Below, piece after piece: positions 1 to 8,300 of a stretch of DNA of 64,000 nucleotides (positions are counted from its first letter, which is position 1; each line of letters starts with the position of its first letter). This DNA comes from Flammeovirgaceae bacterium UBA6059 (lineage in GTDB: Bacteria > Bacteroidota > Bacteroidia > Cytophagales > Cyclobacteriaceae). The stretch spans positions 62,001 to 126,000 of the forward strand of contig DIYH01000013.1 of the NCBI GenBank assembly GCA_002435755.1. The letters are read 5' to 3'. Under the pieces are notes generated by a model that was not told the origin of the DNA, searched no databases, and was given only the letters and a program-made list of their open reading frames with translations. Position numbers and translations under genes: made by a program.

Positions 1-446
1 TCGAAGCACTGGCTGAAGCTATACTACCGACTACTGATACTCCCGGAGCAAAGGACCTGGGTGTCCCGAAGTTTCTGGATTCGCTATTGACAAACGTAAT
101 GTCAGATGAAGACAAGGATCAATTCAAATCAGAACTGAACGTTCTCATGGCAGATTGTGAAGAACAGTACGGGCAAGCCTTCGAACAGTGTGAACAGGTG
201 CAGCAAAAGGAGTTTTTAGATAAACTTGAGGCTGATAATCCTTTCCAGTACCCAAGAATATGGGGCACTCGGATGCTACCCTCACCTGAGAAGAACTTTT
301 TTGGTAAACTTAAGGACCTGGTCACCTGGGGATACTTCTCCACGGAGCTGGCCGGTGAGAAGCTGCTATCATATGATCCTGTTCCTGGTCAATATGAATC
401 GTGCACTACGATCGATGAAAATGCTAAGGCCTGGACGCTGGGATAA
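1..446 (+). CDS. gluconate 2-dehydrogenase subunit 3 family protein, 5' end outside window
   Basis: The reading frame is open from the window edge (frame starting at base 3) to TAA at 444-446. The visible N-terminal part reads EALAEAILPTTDTPGAKDLG, followed by a VPxFLD element. This is the signature of the small subunit family (gluconate 2-dehydrogenase subunit 3), which usually carries a Tat signal and partners a GMC-type flavoprotein oxidoreductase in the periplasm. The signal region and start codon lie upstream of the window, so the internal ATG at 87 is not the start. No GMC gene follows. If there is a partner it lies upstream. A terminator hairpin follows the stop codon directly. Confidence 0.8.
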   Translation, partial: EALAEAILPTTDTPGAKDLGVPKFLDSLLTNVMSDEDKDQFKSELNVLMADCEEQYGQAFEQCEQVQQKEFLDKLEADNPFQYPRIWGTRMLPSPEKNFFGKLKDLVTWGYFSTELAGEKLLSYDPVPGQYESCTTIDENAKAWTLG

Positions 447-480
447 AAAAAAGCCACTCAAACATTTGAATGGCTTTTAC
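446..480 (+). terminator. rho-independent terminator
   Basis: A hairpin sits right after the stop codon. GCCACTCAAA pairs with TTTGAATGGC (one mismatch) around a 2-nt loop, flanked by an A-run on the left and TTTT on the right, so it could work in both directions. Confidence 0.7.
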
Positions 481-630
481 TCTCGTTGACTTAATCAGAA
501 TCAACCAAGCGACATAGCGCATCGTTCTAGTGGAAATATAGCTGGTTGACCTCTGCGCTACCTCTATTCTGATATTTCAAAAGTAGGTCATGCGTATGTC
601 CTGTGAAATCGAGGAATCCTTGAAATTTTG

Positions 631-670
631 ATAGGTGAATCACCAAGAGATTTTATGGTAAATCACCTAT
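631..670. repeat. imperfect inverted repeat in the 447-736 intergenic stretch
   Basis: Arms of 14 nt (631-644 and 657-670) match at 12 of 14 positions around a 12-nt spacer. There is no T-run, so it is more likely an operator or relic than a terminator. Nothing else is recognisable between 480 and 737. Confidence 0.35.
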
Positions 671-736
671 GAAGGGATTAAGACATTTGCTAAGTGCTGA
701 TTTATACAGGAGCAGACCGCTATAAATGAACAAATT

Positions 737-1195
737 CTAACTCAGTTTGTCTCCTGTGTTAGTCCAGAAATAGTGATAGAAGTCAACGTCCTTTTTCCAG
801 CCTAGTCGCTCATAGAGCTTTTGAGCTGGATTGTCCCTGGCTGTTTCTAGTGCGAGCCCTTTTAGCTTAAAATCAGAGACATAGAGCTTGGCTTGATGCA
901 GTAGCCGCTCACCGATTCCCTGGCCTCTGTGTGCCTGGTCTACGAAAAGGTCATTAAGAATATAGAACCTCTCCATGGTCACCGAGGAGAAAGTAGGGTA
1001 GAGCTGTGTAAAACCAAGCCCCAACTCTTCCTTCAATACCAGGAAAATAACAGACTCCTTTTTTTGAACACGCTGCTGAAGGAATATACGGGCCCCCATG
1101 ATGTCACTGTCTTGCCCATAAAACTGCCTGTAGTCATTAAACAATGGCATGAGCATATCAAGATGGTCTTCAGTAGCTTGAATTATTCTGATCAT
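737..1195 (-). CDS. GNAT family N-acetyltransferase
   Basis: A 152-residue single-domain GNAT enzyme, predicted to transfer an acetyl group from acetyl-CoA to an amine. The acetyl-CoA binding motif RGQGIGERLL is at residues 90-99, preceded by the beta-strand ILNDLFVDQAHR. The C-terminal motif NPAQKLYERLGW (122-133) is typical of the fold. ATG start at 1195. The length is normal and there is no signal peptide, so it is cytoplasmic. The substrate cannot be read from the sequence. It lies downstream of the DUF1573 gene on the same strand, but a terminator separates them, so it probably has its own promoter or depends on read-through. Confidence 0.85.
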   Translation of the reverse strand: MIRIIQATEDHLDMLMPLFNDYRQFYGQDSDIMGARIFLQQRVQKKESVIFLVLKEELGLGFTQLYPTFSSVTMERFYILNDLFVDQAHRGQGIGERLLHQAKLYVSDFKLKGLALETARDNPAQKLYERLGWKKDVDFYHYFWTNTGDKLS

Positions 1196-1216
1196 ATCAT
1201 TCTGGTAAGGAAGGGA

Positions 1217-1246
1217 ACAAAAAAAATCCCGCGTAGAGCGGGATTG
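1217..1246 (-). terminator. terminator of the DUF1573 gene
   Basis: A perfect 8-bp stem (AATCCCGC at 1225-1232 with GCGGGATT at 1238-1245) has a 5-nt loop. On the minus strand it is followed by a run of T (1217-1226). It lies 24 nt after the DUF1573 stop and 30 nt before the GNAT start. Confidence 0.8.
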
Positions 1247-1269
1247 AATTTCTTGTTTTGGTAAAGTTG

Positions 1270-1665
1270 CTATTGACCACCAGCATTTGGTACAGCAGCT
1301 TTGACCACTCCTCTGATCGTCAATCGGACAGTTGGCTCTTCCAGCGCATTGGTAGTCAATGTCACATACTTTGTGAACGCACCTATGCGATTCGTGTCAT
1401 ACTTCACTTTGATAACATTGGATGCGCCTGGCTCGATAGGCTCCCTGGGGAACGAGGGGACAGTACATCCACAACTACCCCGTGCACTGGAGATGAGTAG
1501 GGGAGCATCACCAGTGTTAGTGAAAGTAAACTCTCTTACGCCATCGGCGTTACGATCAATTTCACCATAGTCTATGGATGTAGAAGCAAACTCTATCTGC
1601 TGTGCAAAGCTCTCAGCAGTTAAAAACAACCCGAAAACCAGGGCAATCAAAAATATCTTCTTCAT
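1270..1665 (-). CDS. DUF1573 domain-containing exported protein
   Basis: 131 residues. A clear signal peptide (MKKIFLIALVFGLFL..., cleavage after ESFA at about residue 21) is followed by one DUF1573 domain, an Ig-like/ASPM-SPD-2-Hydin-type beta sandwich common in Bacteroidota. The visible core is FTNTGDAPLLI, then the motif SCGCTVP, then KVKYDTNRIGAF. The SCGCTVP cysteine motif is a hallmark of the family. The protein is predicted to be periplasmic or surface-exposed. Its molecular role is not known. It is monocistronic, with its own terminator and a 159-bp divergent spacer to the TonB-domain gene. Confidence 0.85.
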   Translation of the reverse strand: MKKIFLIALVFGLFLTAESFAQQIEFASTSIDYGEIDRNADGVREFTFTNTGDAPLLISSARGSCGCTVPSFPREPIEPGASNVIKVKYDTNRIGAFTKYVTLTTNALEEPTVRLTIRGVVKAAVPNAGGQ

Positions 1666-1824
1666 TGTATTGTTCTTTATTCAAGTACCAAGTTAGCTAG
1701 ACCAACGGACAATGTCCAGCAATAGTGTGCTACTTTGACCTTGATGTCAGTAGCTAACTCGTACTGATGGGCATTCTTCTACCTACCTGAATGTTTGCGT
1801 TCTGCAATTTGGTTAGATTGCAAT

Positions 1825-2274
1825 ATGGGTAAGCCTAAGAAGGCCAACGACTTTTTCAAAACACCACAATACCGTGGTGGCAATGCCGCTATGAAGAAAT
1901 ACATTGCTGAAAATCTCAGGTACCCTAAAGAAGCAGCTGAAGCTCGCATTGAGGGTACTGTAGAAGTAGCCTACGTAGTAGATGGACTTGGTAATGTGAT
2001 CGAGGCGAATGTCAAGACCGGTATTGGTCACGGATGTGATGAAGAAGCATTGAGACTGGTAAGATCCCTCGTGTTCGAGAAAGCTATTAACCGTGGCTTC
2101 AAAACTACCAGCAAACGGAACATCAAAATTCATTTCAAGCTTCCGAAAAGAGTACAACCCAGTATCTCGACTCAAGTTAATTACCAGATCGTGAGTTCAA
2201 AACCGAAACCGACCCCAGTACCTCCTAAAAAGAAGTCCGGTTACAATATCACAGTGAACATCCCCAAGAAATAG
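1825..2274 (+). CDS. TonB C-terminal domain protein without membrane anchor
   Basis: 149 residues from ATG 1825 (MGKPKK...); a TTG at 1795 is open in frame but adds nothing conserved. Residues about 20-105 match the TonB C-terminal domain: GGNAAMKKYIAENLRYPKEA, then a GTVEVAYVVD strand and IGHGCDEEALRLV helix. Canonical TonB proteins have an N-terminal membrane segment and a Pro-rich spacer. Here there is neither signal peptide nor transmembrane helix. The C-terminus instead carries a Pro/Lys-rich stretch (KPKPTPVPPKKK). It may work inside the cytoplasm or as a stand-alone interaction module. It converges on the aldo/keto reductase gene with a 4-nt gap. Confidence 0.75.
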   Translation: MGKPKKANDFFKTPQYRGGNAAMKKYIAENLRYPKEAAEARIEGTVEVAYVVDGLGNVIEANVKTGIGHGCDEEALRLVRSLVFEKAINRGFKTTSKRNIKIHFKLPKRVQPSISTQVNYQIVSSKPKPTPVPPKKKSGYNITVNIPKK

Positions 2275-2278
2275 AGCT

Positions 2279-3295
2279 TTATACCTTGCGACCGTAAGCC
2301 TCAATCATTCTATACGGATAGAGTTCTGGTAACTCGCTTGCCGATTCCAGCAAGTCAAGATCTGGCTGGGACAGGTTTACATGAGTAGCTCCCATGTTGT
2401 CAGTGAGTTGTTCCATTGTTCTGACTCCCATGATAAGACTTGCCACGGAAGTTCGGGTTAATAACCAAGCTAACGCAATCTGAGAATAGCTGACCTCATG
2501 CTGTTCTGCCAACTGTCCTACTGCTTCTATGATCTGCCAGTTACGTTCGGTATTGCGACGCTCCCAGGATTCCTCATTCATGTCAGTAGAGCCACCAATC
2601 CTCCCTTCGGAAAGATCTGTTGGTCGCTGACCTCTTTTGTATTTTCCAGATAAGAATCCTCCTCCAAGCGGGCCCCAGGGTACTATGCCCAAGTGCTCGC
2701 TTCGGAGCAGATCGTCAAACTCATACTCGATATCCCGCTTTACAAGACTGTACTGGTACTGTGCAGCTATAAAGCGGGACCACAAGTTAGCATCGCTCAT
2801 TGCTAAACTTTTCATGAGCTGCCAGGCCTTGTAGTTAGATACACCTATGTAGCGTACTTTACCAGCCGTGACGAGATCATCTAATACTCTCAATGTTTCT
2901 TCTAATGGGGTGTATTGGTCCCAACAGTGCACGTAGAGCAAGTCTATGTAATCGGTATCCAGGCGCTCAAGGCTTCCTTCAACGCTGTTGATGATGTTTC
3001 TCCTTGATAACCCAAAGTTGTTTACCCCCGATTGAGTAGCGAAATTGACCTTAGTAGCTAGTATAATATCCGACCTGTCCGATTTGATGGCTTTTCCGGT
3101 GATTTTCTCCGAAGTTCCGCCAGCGTAAGCGTTGGCCGTATCGATGTGGTTTCCTCCGGCATCAATGTAAGCTCTTATCATATCCATGGCTTCCTTGGCA
3201 GGAGTGCCCCTTCCATCTTCTTCACCGAAGATCATCGTGCCCAAGCACAGGTCAGTGACGAAAATGCCTGATTTACCTAATTGTCTGTAGTCCAT
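2279..3295 (-). CDS. aldo/keto reductase
   Basis: 338 residues, full length for the AKR TIM-barrel family (NADPH-dependent carbonyl reduction, cytoplasm). The catalytic tetrad is visible: D52 and Y57 in HIDTANAYAGG, K82 in IILATKV and H123 in LLYVHCWDQ. Other family marks are SEKITGKAIK, IDLLYVH and RYIGVSNYKAWQ. The C-terminal cofactor region (SLIMGVRTMEQLTDN) is present. It resembles the YajO/Kv-beta-like branch. ATG start at 3295. It is monocistronic, divergent from the PadR operon and convergent with the TonB-domain gene. The physiological substrate is unknown. Confidence 0.9.
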   Translation of the reverse strand: MDYRQLGKSGIFVTDLCLGTMIFGEEDGRGTPAKEAMDMIRAYIDAGGNHIDTANAYAGGTSEKITGKAIKSDRSDIILATKVNFATQSGVNNFGLSRRNIINSVEGSLERLDTDYIDLLYVHCWDQYTPLEETLRVLDDLVTAGKVRYIGVSNYKAWQLMKSLAMSDANLWSRFIAAQYQYSLVKRDIEYEFDDLLRSEHLGIVPWGPLGGGFLSGKYKRGQRPTDLSEGRIGGSTDMNEESWERRNTERNWQIIEAVGQLAEQHEVSYSQIALAWLLTRTSVASLIMGVRTMEQLTDNMGATHVNLSQPDLDLLESASELPELYPYRMIEAYGRKV

Positions 3296-3408
3296 ATGGC
3301 GAATATAATTCCTGGTCGGGTACTGGCAAGAGCCGTCGACATACGATCAAATAGACCATTCGAAAGGATGATCGAGTATGACAAAAACAAAAAGCTAGAT
3401 AAATAATG

Positions 3409-3466
3409 AATACTACATATAGGACATTGATCAATTTTGGTTAGTATTGTAATACTACATTTAGGA
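3409..3466 (+). promoter_or_regulatory. candidate PadR operator: 16-bp direct repeat plus palindrome
   Basis: Two nearly identical 16-mers, AATACTACATATAGGA (3409-3424) and AATACTACATTTAGGA (3451-3466), differ at one base and lie 42 bp apart, about four helical turns. The second also forms a perfect palindrome with the bases before it: TAGTATT-GT-AATACTA (3442-3457). It contains the TAGGAG ribosome-binding site just before the PadR ATG. Self-repression by PadR is inferred from position and symmetry. Confidence 0.55.
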
Positions 3467-3473
3467 GATTGTT

Positions 3474-3812
3474 ATGAAGAAGTATCAACTGGGTGAGTTC
3501 GAAGAGATTGTCCTATTGACGGTAGGGGTGCTCTATGATGAGGCGTATGGTGTGGCGATCAAAGATCAGATTGAGGAAAAGCTAAAACGCAAAGTGAGCG
3601 TAGGAGCACTTCAGTCCGCTTTGAGACGGATGGAGGAAAAAGGTTTTTTGGTTTCCCGCATAGGGGAGACGAATGAACAGCGGGGCGGTAAGCCCAAGCG
3701 CTACTTCAACATTACCGCATACGGCAAGAAGGCATTGGAGTACAATCGTGATGTCCGGGCAGAGCTCTGGAATGCGATCCCGCCGGTAGCCTTTGATATG
3801 AACCTGTCATGA
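3474..3812 (+). CDS. PadR family transcriptional regulator
   Basis: 112 residues, the short PadR form: a winged-helix domain (LGEFEEIVLLTVGVL, then DQIEEKLKRKVSVGALQSAL recognition region, then RRMEEKGFLVSR and the GGKPKRYFNITAYGKKALE wing) with almost no C-terminal extension. PadR proteins are dimeric repressors that respond to small ligands or membrane stress. ATG at 3474 has a good TAGGAG site 8 nt upstream. The stop overlaps the permease start by 4 nt (ATGA), so the two genes are translationally coupled. This PadR-FtsX pairing is common in Bacteroidota. Confidence 0.9.
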   Translation: MKKYQLGEFEEIVLLTVGVLYDEAYGVAIKDQIEEKLKRKVSVGALQSALRRMEEKGFLVSRIGETNEQRGGKPKRYFNITAYGKKALEYNRDVRAELWNAIPPVAFDMNLS

Positions 3813-6430
3813 TCAAACGGCTGGCGGACCGCTTCTTTCGCTGGTACTGCAACCCTGACTTCTATGATGATATACAGGGTGACCTGGACGAACTATACTA
3901 TCGTGACCAACAACAACTTGCAGCATGGAAACATCTAATAGCGGTGTTACTGCTTCTCAGACCTTCCATAATTAGACCGATTAGTCAAAACTCAATAATA
4001 AAGGAAAACGCAATGTTTAAGAATTATCTCAAGATCAGTATCCGGACACTGGCCAAACACAAGTTTTACACATTCGTGAATGTGTTTGGCCTAGCCATTG
4101 GTTTGGCGGCCTTCTTATTGATCAATGAATACGTTCAGTTTGAGCGTAGCTATGATCAACATTATGAGGAGGCGGATCAACTTTACAGACTTACTACCGA
4201 TCAAGTGGTAGACGGAGTATTAGGAGTAAGGGATGCTATGTCATTCTCTCCGTCGGGAAAAGTACTTGTCGACGAAGTACCGGAGATTACCCGATATACA
4301 ACTACTTATAAATTCAACAGGGTAGCTTTTAAGCAAGGTGATAATGTGATTGAAGAAATCAATACTGTTGGAGCTGACGAACATTTTTTGGACCTGTTCA
4401 CCTACCAAATTCTCTACCAAGATGGTACAGACCTATTGATTGAACCGAATACGCTTGTATTAACCCAAACCAAAGCGCTTCAATATTTTGGGAGAGAAGA
4501 TGTAGTTGGAGAGACCATTTATTTATATAGTGGATTCGAACGACCTTTTAAAATTGTGGGTGTCATTCAGGATATTCCTCAGAATACTCACTACAAGTTT
4601 GATATACTGATGTCAATTGCTACCATACAAGACATATTAGATCGTGAGGCGTGGAATGGATACAACTACTATACTTTCTTGAAATTGACCCCCGGAACAG
4701 ATCATGAAGTATTAAACGAAAAGCTTCTTCCACTGGCTGACAAGTATATAGGTGACAATGCTAACCTCATATTTACACTTCAACCTTTGAGTGATGTACA
4801 CCTCTCCTCAGATCGCACTTACGAACCAGAGCTTAATGGTAATGCACGCGCAATAAATGTATTGGCAGTCATCAGTATCTTCGTATTGATCATTGCATGG
4901 GTCAATTATGTCAACTTATCTACTGCCAAAGCGATCGATCGTGCCAAGGAAGTAGGTTTGCGAAAAGTAATTGGTGCTTACAAGCGGCAGTTACTCATGC
5001 AGTTTTTCATCGAAGCAGCGATCATCAATCTCTTAGGAGCCGTGATAGCATGGCTGATGGCAGAGGTGTCTTTGCCGTATTTCCAAGCATTGGTAGGCAA
5101 GACGATTGTGCCACACACGTGGGAGTCTACACGCTTTATATACTCATTGATTGTATTTTTTGTGCTAGGTGCGTTCATTTCCGGGTTTTACCCTGCGCTC
5201 GTGTTGTCTGGTTTCAGGCCAGTTGAGGTTCTGAAGGGTAAATTCCGTAATTCCGGTAGGGGAATTATACTCAGAAAAGCCCTGGTTGTAGTACAATTTG
5301 GTGCCTCACTGACCTTATTGGCTGCCACTTTCATTGTATACCAGCAAGTTGATCACATGCGAAACCGGGATATTGGGATGGAGATTGATCAGGTCGTGGG
5401 TTTCCCAAGACCAAGGGTTAATGGTGATCAGTTTGAAGAATTCACCTCCAGGATGAAGTCATTTCTTGAGCAACTCAGATCTGATAATACGATCATAGAA
5501 GCGGCACAGATATCTAATCTGCCAGGAGGAGGCCCTTCTGATATCAACTCCAATGCTGGAGAGGTGGGAATCGTGGGTTTAACCGAACCGATGCAAAGTA
5601 CGACCTACGTCCAGGTTGTAGATCATCTGGCGCTCGATATGCTCGAAGTTGACTTTCTCTATGGTCGGAATTTTATCAAGGATATGGCTTCTGATACAGG
5701 TGCACTGATTGCCAATGAAGCATTTATCGAGCGATTTAATCTTCAAGTATCTGAAGACCTGATAGGTCAAACGGTTCGATTTGGGGTGGGGCCTGAACCT
5801 TGGGAAGTCAAAATCATTGGTATCATTAAGGACGTAAGTCGGGGTAGCTCCAAGAATAAGATCGAACCCACCGTCTACTATGTTGGTGAAAACCCGAGGC
5901 AGACAATGGCTAAGATTGCGCCTCAGAATACTACAGCTGCGCTTGCACACATCGAAGCGACCTGGTCGAGGTTCTTCCCAACGGCACCTTTGAAGTATAC
6001 TTTTTTGGATGATCGATTTGCGAGGTTGTATGCTGAGGACCAACGATTTGGAGATGTTTTTGCTTCTTTTGCCATATTCGCCATGTTTGTCGCACTTCTG
6101 GGTTTATTTGGGCTAGCTAGTTTTATCGCAGTGCAGCGACAAAAAGAGGTAGGTGTGAGAAAAGTACTTGGTGCCTCTATCGTTCAGATCCTGTTTATCT
6201 TCTTTAAGGATTTTTTCGGCCTGCTGGCTATATCTGCGATTATTGGTATACCTACAGTTTATCTCGGTATGGACCAGTGGCTGGACAACTATGCTTTTAG
6301 AATTTCTTTTCCATGGCTCATGGTGTTCCTGGCAGCCGCTATCGTCATGCTTTTTGCCTTCACTACCATCGGAGTACAGATCTACCGGGTGGCAGTGCTC
6401 AACCCGGCTAAAACGCTGAAATACGAATAG
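3809..6430 (+). CDS. FtsX/MacB-type ABC transporter permease with N-terminal prefix domain
   Basis: 873 residues. Residues 1-68 form an extra cytoplasmic prefix (KRLADRFFRWYCNPDFYDD, GDLDELY, a short hydrophobic stretch), as in permease-prefix-domain-2 proteins that follow PadR genes. From M69 the protein is a standard permease: TM1 (FVNVFGLAIGLAAFLLINEY), a large periplasmic MacB-type domain, three TM segments with the EVGLRKVIGA motif, a second periplasmic domain, and a final three-TM block with KEVGVRKVLGA. Such permeases pair with a MacB-like ATPase for lipoprotein, peptide or mechanotransmission work. No ATPase gene is nearby. M69 (ATG 4013) has its own AAGGAAA upstream and could give a shorter product. 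Confidence 0.85.
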   Translation: MIKRLADRFFRWYCNPDFYDDIQGDLDELYYRDQQQLAAWKHLIAVLLLLRPSIIRPISQNSIIKENAMFKNYLKISIRTLAKHKFYTFVNVFGLAIGLAAFLLINEYVQFERSYDQHYEEADQLYRLTTDQVVDGVLGVRDAMSFSPSGKVLVDEVPEITRYTTTYKFNRVAFKQGDNVIEEINTVGADEHFLDLFTYQILYQDGTDLLIEPNTLVLTQTKALQYFGREDVVGETIYLYSGFERPFKIVGVIQDIPQNTHYKFDILMSIATIQDILDREAWNGYNYYTFLKLTPGTDHEVLNEKLLPLADKYIGDNANLIFTLQPLSDVHLSSDRTYEPELNGNARAINVLAVISIFVLIIAWVNYVNLSTAKAIDRAKEVGLRKVIGAYKRQLLMQFFIEAAIINLLGAVIAWLMAEVSLPYFQALVGKTIVPHTWESTRFIYSLIVFFVLGAFISGFYPALVLSGFRPVEVLKGKFRNSGRGIILRKALVVVQFGASLTLLAATFIVYQQVDHMRNRDIGMEIDQVVGFPRPRVNGDQFEEFTSRMKSFLEQLRSDNTIIEAAQISNLPGGGPSDINSNAGEVGIVGLTEPMQSTTYVQVVDHLALDMLEVDFLYGRNFIKDMASDTGALIANEAFIERFNLQVSEDLIGQTVRFGVGPEPWEVKIIGIIKDVSRGSSKNKIEPTVYYVGENPRQTMAKIAPQNTTAALAHIEATWSRFFPTAPLKYTFLDDRFARLYAEDQRFGDVFASFAIFAMFVALLGLFGLASFIAVQRQKEVGVRKVLGASIVQILFIFFKDFFGLLAISAIIGIPTVYLGMDQWLDNYAFRISFPWLMVFLAAAIVMLFAFTTIGVQIYRVAVLNPAKTLKYE

Positions 6431-6444
6431 TCAAATTTTAGTAG

Positions 6445-7032
6445 CTACTTTCGGTATTGGTTAGCTCTTATGTTATCCTTTGCCAAAGTAGCTGTTTCAT
6501 CGATACGCTTCTCACGTGTTTCGGGCCTTTTGGCGTCAAATATCCATTCCAAAATTCCCCTTTTTATAGATTTGGGGAATGCTTCAAAATACTCTTCAGC
6601 AGGTTCGTTGGACTTGAGTGCTTCAGCCAGATCATCGGGAATGATCAGGTTTTCCACATCGTCAAGGGCTGTCCAGGTACCATTTTCTTTAGCTACTGCA
6701 ATCATTTTCAATCCTGGGTCAGCCATTCTTCCTGTTTTGATCAGGTGGGCTACCTTTTCCTTGTTGACCCTGCTCCAGTTGCTCTTGGGGTTGCGTTTTG
6801 CGAATAGCTGATAATAGCTCTCACGATCTCGCTTGTTAGGAGTACTATCTATCCAGCCAAAACAAAGTGCATCGTCGACCGCTTCTGAATAACTGATCGA
6901 AGGTATATCACATCCTTTGTGATAGATGACAAGCCAAATGGAGCGAACGCTTTCACCGTTATCATTCAACCAGTTTCTCCAATCGCCACTTGATTTAGCG
7001 TAGAACGTATTTTTTCCCTCTACTTGTTTCAT
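6445..7032 (-). CDS. YdeI/OmpD-associated (OmdA) family protein
   Basis: 195 residues. The N-terminal half has the YdeI-like fold signature: SSGDWRNWLNDNGE, IWLVIYHKG, YSEAVDDALCFGWIDS and the KRDRESYYQLFAKRNPKSNW stretch. The C-terminal half matches the bacteriocin-protection/OmdA helical region (LIIPDDLAEALKS, then FEAFPKSIKRGILEWI, ending with TREKRIDET). The molecular function is not established. Related proteins are linked to stress or cationic-peptide tolerance. Cytoplasmic, no signal peptide. ATG at 7032. It converges on the permease gene with a 14-nt gap and no clear terminator. Confidence 0.85.
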   Translation of the reverse strand: MKQVEGKNTFYAKSSGDWRNWLNDNGESVRSIWLVIYHKGCDIPSISYSEAVDDALCFGWIDSTPNKRDRESYYQLFAKRNPKSNWSRVNKEKVAHLIKTGRMADPGLKMIAVAKENGTWTALDDVENLIIPDDLAEALKSNEPAEEYFEAFPKSIKRGILEWIFDAKRPETREKRIDETATLAKDNIRANQYRK

Positions 7033-7142
7033 TGATCATCCTGTTTAAAACAGTCTGGTACGAGTTGTGATGAATTAATTAAATCTATTGATCCTGGCCT
7101 AATTTTGAAATTACTTTAGTAGACATATTGATCATACAAGCC

Positions 7143-8210
7143 ATGAAAAGAAGAGAAGTCATTGGGTTAGGATTAGCCGGAACTGTAGCATGCTTGCTGC
7201 CAAGTCCTATTTGGTCGCGGCAAAGGAAATTGGGAGTGGCATTAGTAGGGTTAGGCTACTACAGTACAGATTTACTGGCTCCAGCTCTTCAACTTACGCA
7301 ACATTGCGCGCTACGAGGCATAGTGACAGGCAGCCCTGATAAGGTGCCACGTTGGCAGAGGAAGTATGGTATTTCTGATAAGAACGTATATGACTATGGT
7401 AACATGGAGCAGATCGCTGACAATGACGATATAGATGTGGTCTATATTGTATTACCTACCGGATTGCATAGCGAATATGCTGTAAAAGCAGCCAACAGTG
7501 GTAAGCACGTATGGTGTGAGAAACCAATGGCACGCACCGTGAAGGAATGTCAGGCGATCATTGACGCTTGCGACAAAAATGGTGTAAAGCTTAGCATAGG
7601 ATACCGTATGCAGCATGAACCTAACACTCAAACGATCATGAGATATGCTAAAGAACTGCCTTATGGCAAGATCGAAAGCGTGAAAGCCGAGGCGGGGTAT
7701 TATGATGGTCGCTCTGACCACTGGAAACAAAAAAGAGCGATGGGTGGAGGAGCTACTTACGATATGGGTGTCTACTGTATCAATGCTAGTCGATACGCTA
7801 CAGCTATGGAACCTGTGAGCGTAACTGCTAAGGCATCTACGACAAGGCCTGAGATCTATACTGAAGTAGATGAAACAATGGATTTCGAACTCGACTTTGG
7901 TGGCGGACTTGTCGCCCAGTGTAAGACCAGCTTCGGTATGGGGCTTAATGAGCTGCGTGTGGATTGTGAAGAGGGATGGTATGAGCTCAAGCCCTTTCAG
8001 TCTTATGGAGGCATTCGTGGAAGAACCAGCGATGGAATGCAACTGAATGCTTATATTCCCAATCAACAAGCCAGGCAGATGGACAATGATGCCTTGGCAA
8101 TTCTCAACGATCAATCGGTACTTGTTCCGGGAGAAGAAGGTTTGGCAGATATCAGAATTGTTGAGGCAATTTACAAGGCTGCCAACTCTGGCAATAGAGT
8201 GACCATTTGA
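7143..8210 (+). CDS. Gfo/Idh/MocA family oxidoreductase with Tat-like signal
   Basis: 355 residues from ATG 7143; a TTG at 7128 is in frame but less likely. The N-terminus MKRREVIGLGLAGTVACLLP has twin arginines before a hydrophobic stretch, suggesting Tat export of a folded, cofactor-loaded enzyme. The NAD(P)-binding strand is GVALVGLGYYS (third Gly of GxGxxG replaced by Ser). The family motif CEKPMA is near residue 128, and the C-terminal GFO domain contains ATYDMGVYCINASRY. It resembles glucose-fructose oxidoreductases and other periplasmic sugar oxidoreductases. Substrate unknown. It stands alone on the plus strand. Confidence 0.85.
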   Translation: MKRREVIGLGLAGTVACLLPSPIWSRQRKLGVALVGLGYYSTDLLAPALQLTQHCALRGIVTGSPDKVPRWQRKYGISDKNVYDYGNMEQIADNDDIDVVYIVLPTGLHSEYAVKAANSGKHVWCEKPMARTVKECQAIIDACDKNGVKLSIGYRMQHEPNTQTIMRYAKELPYGKIESVKAEAGYYDGRSDHWKQKRAMGGGATYDMGVYCINASRYATAMEPVSVTAKASTTRPEIYTEVDETMDFELDFGGGLVAQCKTSFGMGLNELRVDCEEGWYELKPFQSYGGIRGRTSDGMQLNAYIPNQQARQMDNDALAILNDQSVLVPGEEGLADIRIVEAIYKAANSGNRVTI

Positions 8211-8300
8211 CTGGTATTTATTGCCATTTACTTAACCCCAGGGCATCTCAATATTTCATTCTCTATTGATTGGCTATATTGATCCAAACAATTGATAGAC

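Noticed and set aside
929..1570. Plus-strand ORFs over the GNAT and DUF1573 genes
   Set aside because: They are antisense to genes with clear domains and a shared terminator, and their peptides show no conserved motif.
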